NCBI GenBank assembly: GCA_021730855.1
Contig: JAKFYM010000200.1
Location: 1-6,392 of the forward strand
Length of the DNA stretch: 6,392 nucleotides
Source: Bdellovibrionales bacterium
GTDB taxonomy: Bacteria; Bdellovibrionota; UBA1018; CAIPTA01
Direction: 5' to 3'
In this document: piece after piece, positions 5,546 through 6,392 of the stretch
How positions within the stretch are numbered: the stretch's first letter is position 1
How the letters are laid out: every line of letters begins with the position of its first letter
Program-made: the position numbers and the translations under genes
Notes under the pieces: generated by a model
The model's input: the letters and a program-made list of their open reading frames with translations, nothing else
Told to the model about the DNA's origin: nothing
Databases searched by the model: none

Positions 5546-5551
5546 GTCCTA

Positions 5552-5555
5552 CTCC
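5552..5555 (-). promoter_or_regulatory. rplC: Ribosome binding site of rplC
   Basis: GGAG lies 6 nt upstream of the ATG at 5543-5545. It supports translation of the N-terminally extended L3, since no comparable site precedes the GTG at Val23. Confidence 0.8.
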
Positions 5556-5567
5556 AGAAATCTTTAG

Positions 5568-5873
5568 TTACGACTTGATCTCCACGTCCACCCCAGCGGA
5601 TAGATCGAGTTTCATCAAAGAATCCACAGTCTGCTGAGTGGGCTCTAAGATATCGATCAAGCGCTTATGAGTGCGTACTTCGAATTGCTCACGCGATTTT
5701 TTATCGATATGTGGCGAACGAAGCACGGTGTACTTGTTGATCACGGTAGGCAGAGGGATAGGACCCGCCACCTTCGCGCCAGTTTGTTTCGCCGTGTTCA
5801 CGATTTCCCAAACCGATTGGTCGAGAACGCGGTGATCAAAAGCTTTTAGTTTAATGCGAATTTTTGTGTCCAT
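5568..5873 (-). CDS. rpsJ: 30S ribosomal protein S10 (NusE)
   Basis: S10 is a protein of the small-subunit head. In bacteria generally it also acts as NusE, pairing with NusB in transcription antitermination and contacting NusG. The 101-residue product is near the usual length (103 in E. coli) and aligns throughout: IRIKLKAFDHR near the start, GPIPLPT at about residues 38-44, SPHIDKKSREQFEVRTHKRL in the middle, and LDLSAGVDVEIKS at the end. The ATG overlaps the tuf stop by one base. The nearest GGAG (5885-5888) is 11 nt upstream inside tuf, rather far, so translation may depend partly on ribosomes finishing tuf. The stop is TAA; rplC follows after 22 nt. Confidence 0.98.
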   Translation of the reverse strand: MDTKIRIKLKAFDHRVLDQSVWEIVNTAKQTGAKVAGPIPLPTVINKYTVLRSPHIDKKSREQFEVRTHKRLIDILEPTQQTVDSLMKLDLSAGVDVEIKS

Positions 5874-6392
5874 TACTCAATGATCTCCGAGACTACGCCT
5901 GCGCCTACGGTACGACCACCTTCGCGGATGGCGAAGCGCAGCTCTTTGTCCATCGCCACCGGCGTGATCAGCTCTACCGTGATTCCCACGTTGTCTCCGG
6001 GCATCACCATCTCCACGTTCGCTGGTAATTCCACCACTCCCGTCACATCTGTCGTGCGGAAGTAAAACTGCGGACGGTACCCTTTGAAGAATGGGGTGTG
6101 TCTTCCACCCTCTTCCTTCGAGAGCACGTACACTTCGGCCTTAAACTTCTTATGCGGCTTGATCGAACCTGGGGCGCACAGCACCTGACCGCGCTCCACG
6201 TCCTCTTTCTTCGTCCCACGAAGCAAGGCTCCTAAGTTGTCTCCTGCCTCTCCGCGGTCCAAGAGCTTACGGAACATCTCGATCCCCGTTACCGTCGTCT
6301 TCTGCGTCGGGCGGATACCCACGATCTCAATCTCGTCTCCGATCTTGATGATCCCTCTCTCCACACGGCCCGTCACTACCGTTCCACGTCCA
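5873..6392 (-). CDS. tuf: Elongation factor Tu, C-terminal part (partial, 5' end outside window)
   Basis: EF-Tu is the GTPase that carries aminoacyl-tRNA to the ribosomal A site. The last 172 residues are visible. The frame is open to the window edge and begins with GRGTVVTGRVERG, the start of domain II, so the GTP-binding domain lies outside. The GGRHTPFFKGYRPQFYFRTTDVTG region of domain III (tRNA contact) and the end FAIREGGRTVGAGVVSEIIE are intact. The visible length matches the E. coli protein from the same motif onward. A GTG at 6374-6376 is an internal valine codon, not a start. The stop is TAA at 5873-5875 and shares one base with the rpsJ ATG (TAATG). By hand count, 5881-6360 is about 57% GC, and lysine codons are mostly AAG (9 of 12), which suggests strong codon selection. 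Whether a second tuf copy exists cannot be seen. Confidence 0.98.
   Translation of the reverse strand, partial: GRGTVVTGRVERGIIKIGDEIEIVGIRPTQKTTVTGIEMFRKLLDRGEAGDNLGALLRGTKKEDVERGQVLCAPGSIKPHKKFKAEVYVLSKEEGGRHTPFFKGYRPQFYFRTTDVTGVVELPANVEMVMPGDNVGITVELITPVAMDKELRFAIREGGRTVGAGVVSEIIE
5885..5888 (-). promoter_or_regulatory. rpsJ: Probable ribosome binding site of rpsJ inside tuf
   Basis: GGAG lies 11 nt upstream of the rpsJ ATG within the last codons of tuf. The spacing is longer than ideal. Together with the TAATG overlap this suggests that rpsJ initiation relies on ribosomes terminating on tuf. Confidence 0.5.

Noticed and set aside
6374..6376. GTG as the start of a short separate gene at the window end
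   Set aside because: The frame continues upstream to the edge with the EF-Tu residues GRGTV, so this is an internal valine codon of tuf.

Overview
The whole window is a dense ribosomal-protein gene cluster read entirely from the minus strand. It corresponds to the junction of the str, S10 and spc operons of bacteria. In the direction of transcription (high to low coordinates) the order is: the 3' end of tuf (EF-Tu), then rpsJ, rplC, rplD, rplW, rplB, rpsS, rplV, rpsC, rplP, rpmC, rpsQ, rplN, and finally the 5' end of rplE (L5), cut by the window edge. No gene is supported on the plus strand. No RNA gene, mobile element, CRISPR array or convincing promoter or rho-independent terminator was seen.

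The genes are packed tightly. Intergenic distances are -1 (tuf/rpsJ, TAATG overlap), 22, 19, 16, 59 (rplW/rplB), 12, 9, 3, 9, -1 (rplP/rpmC, TAATG overlap), 18, 28 and 20 nt. Nearly every start has a purine-rich Shine-Dalgarno sequence, often overlapping the stop codon of the gene before. This is the layout of one co-transcribed, translationally coupled unit. There is no room between tuf and rpsJ for an E. coli-type S10 leader. The only gap large enough for extra RNA structure is rplW-rplB, and it holds a perfect 7-bp hairpin with a GAAA tetraloop.

The main departure from the textbook order is that rplX (ribosomal protein L24), normally between rplN and rplE, is absent: only 20 nt separate the two genes. 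The L5 that follows has a Lys/Ala-rich N-terminal extension of about 47 residues. It is well supported by a Shine-Dalgarno site, is rich in A7 tracts, and is too short and too low in complexity to be an L24 domain. Several other proteins also carry low-complexity terminal additions (L3 and S17 at the N-terminus; S19, L16 and S3 at the C-terminus).

The organism is a bacterium. Protein sequences and order look Gram-negative, with features that remind me of Bdellovibrionota or the former Deltaproteobacteria (for example the L2 HPMGGGEG and L3 GSIGNRADPGRVF segments). This placement is low-confidence inference. The genes together encode 30S proteins (S3, S10, S17, S19), 50S proteins (L2, L3, L4, L5, L14, L16, L22, L23, L29) and the elongation factor that delivers aminoacyl-tRNA to the finished ribosome.
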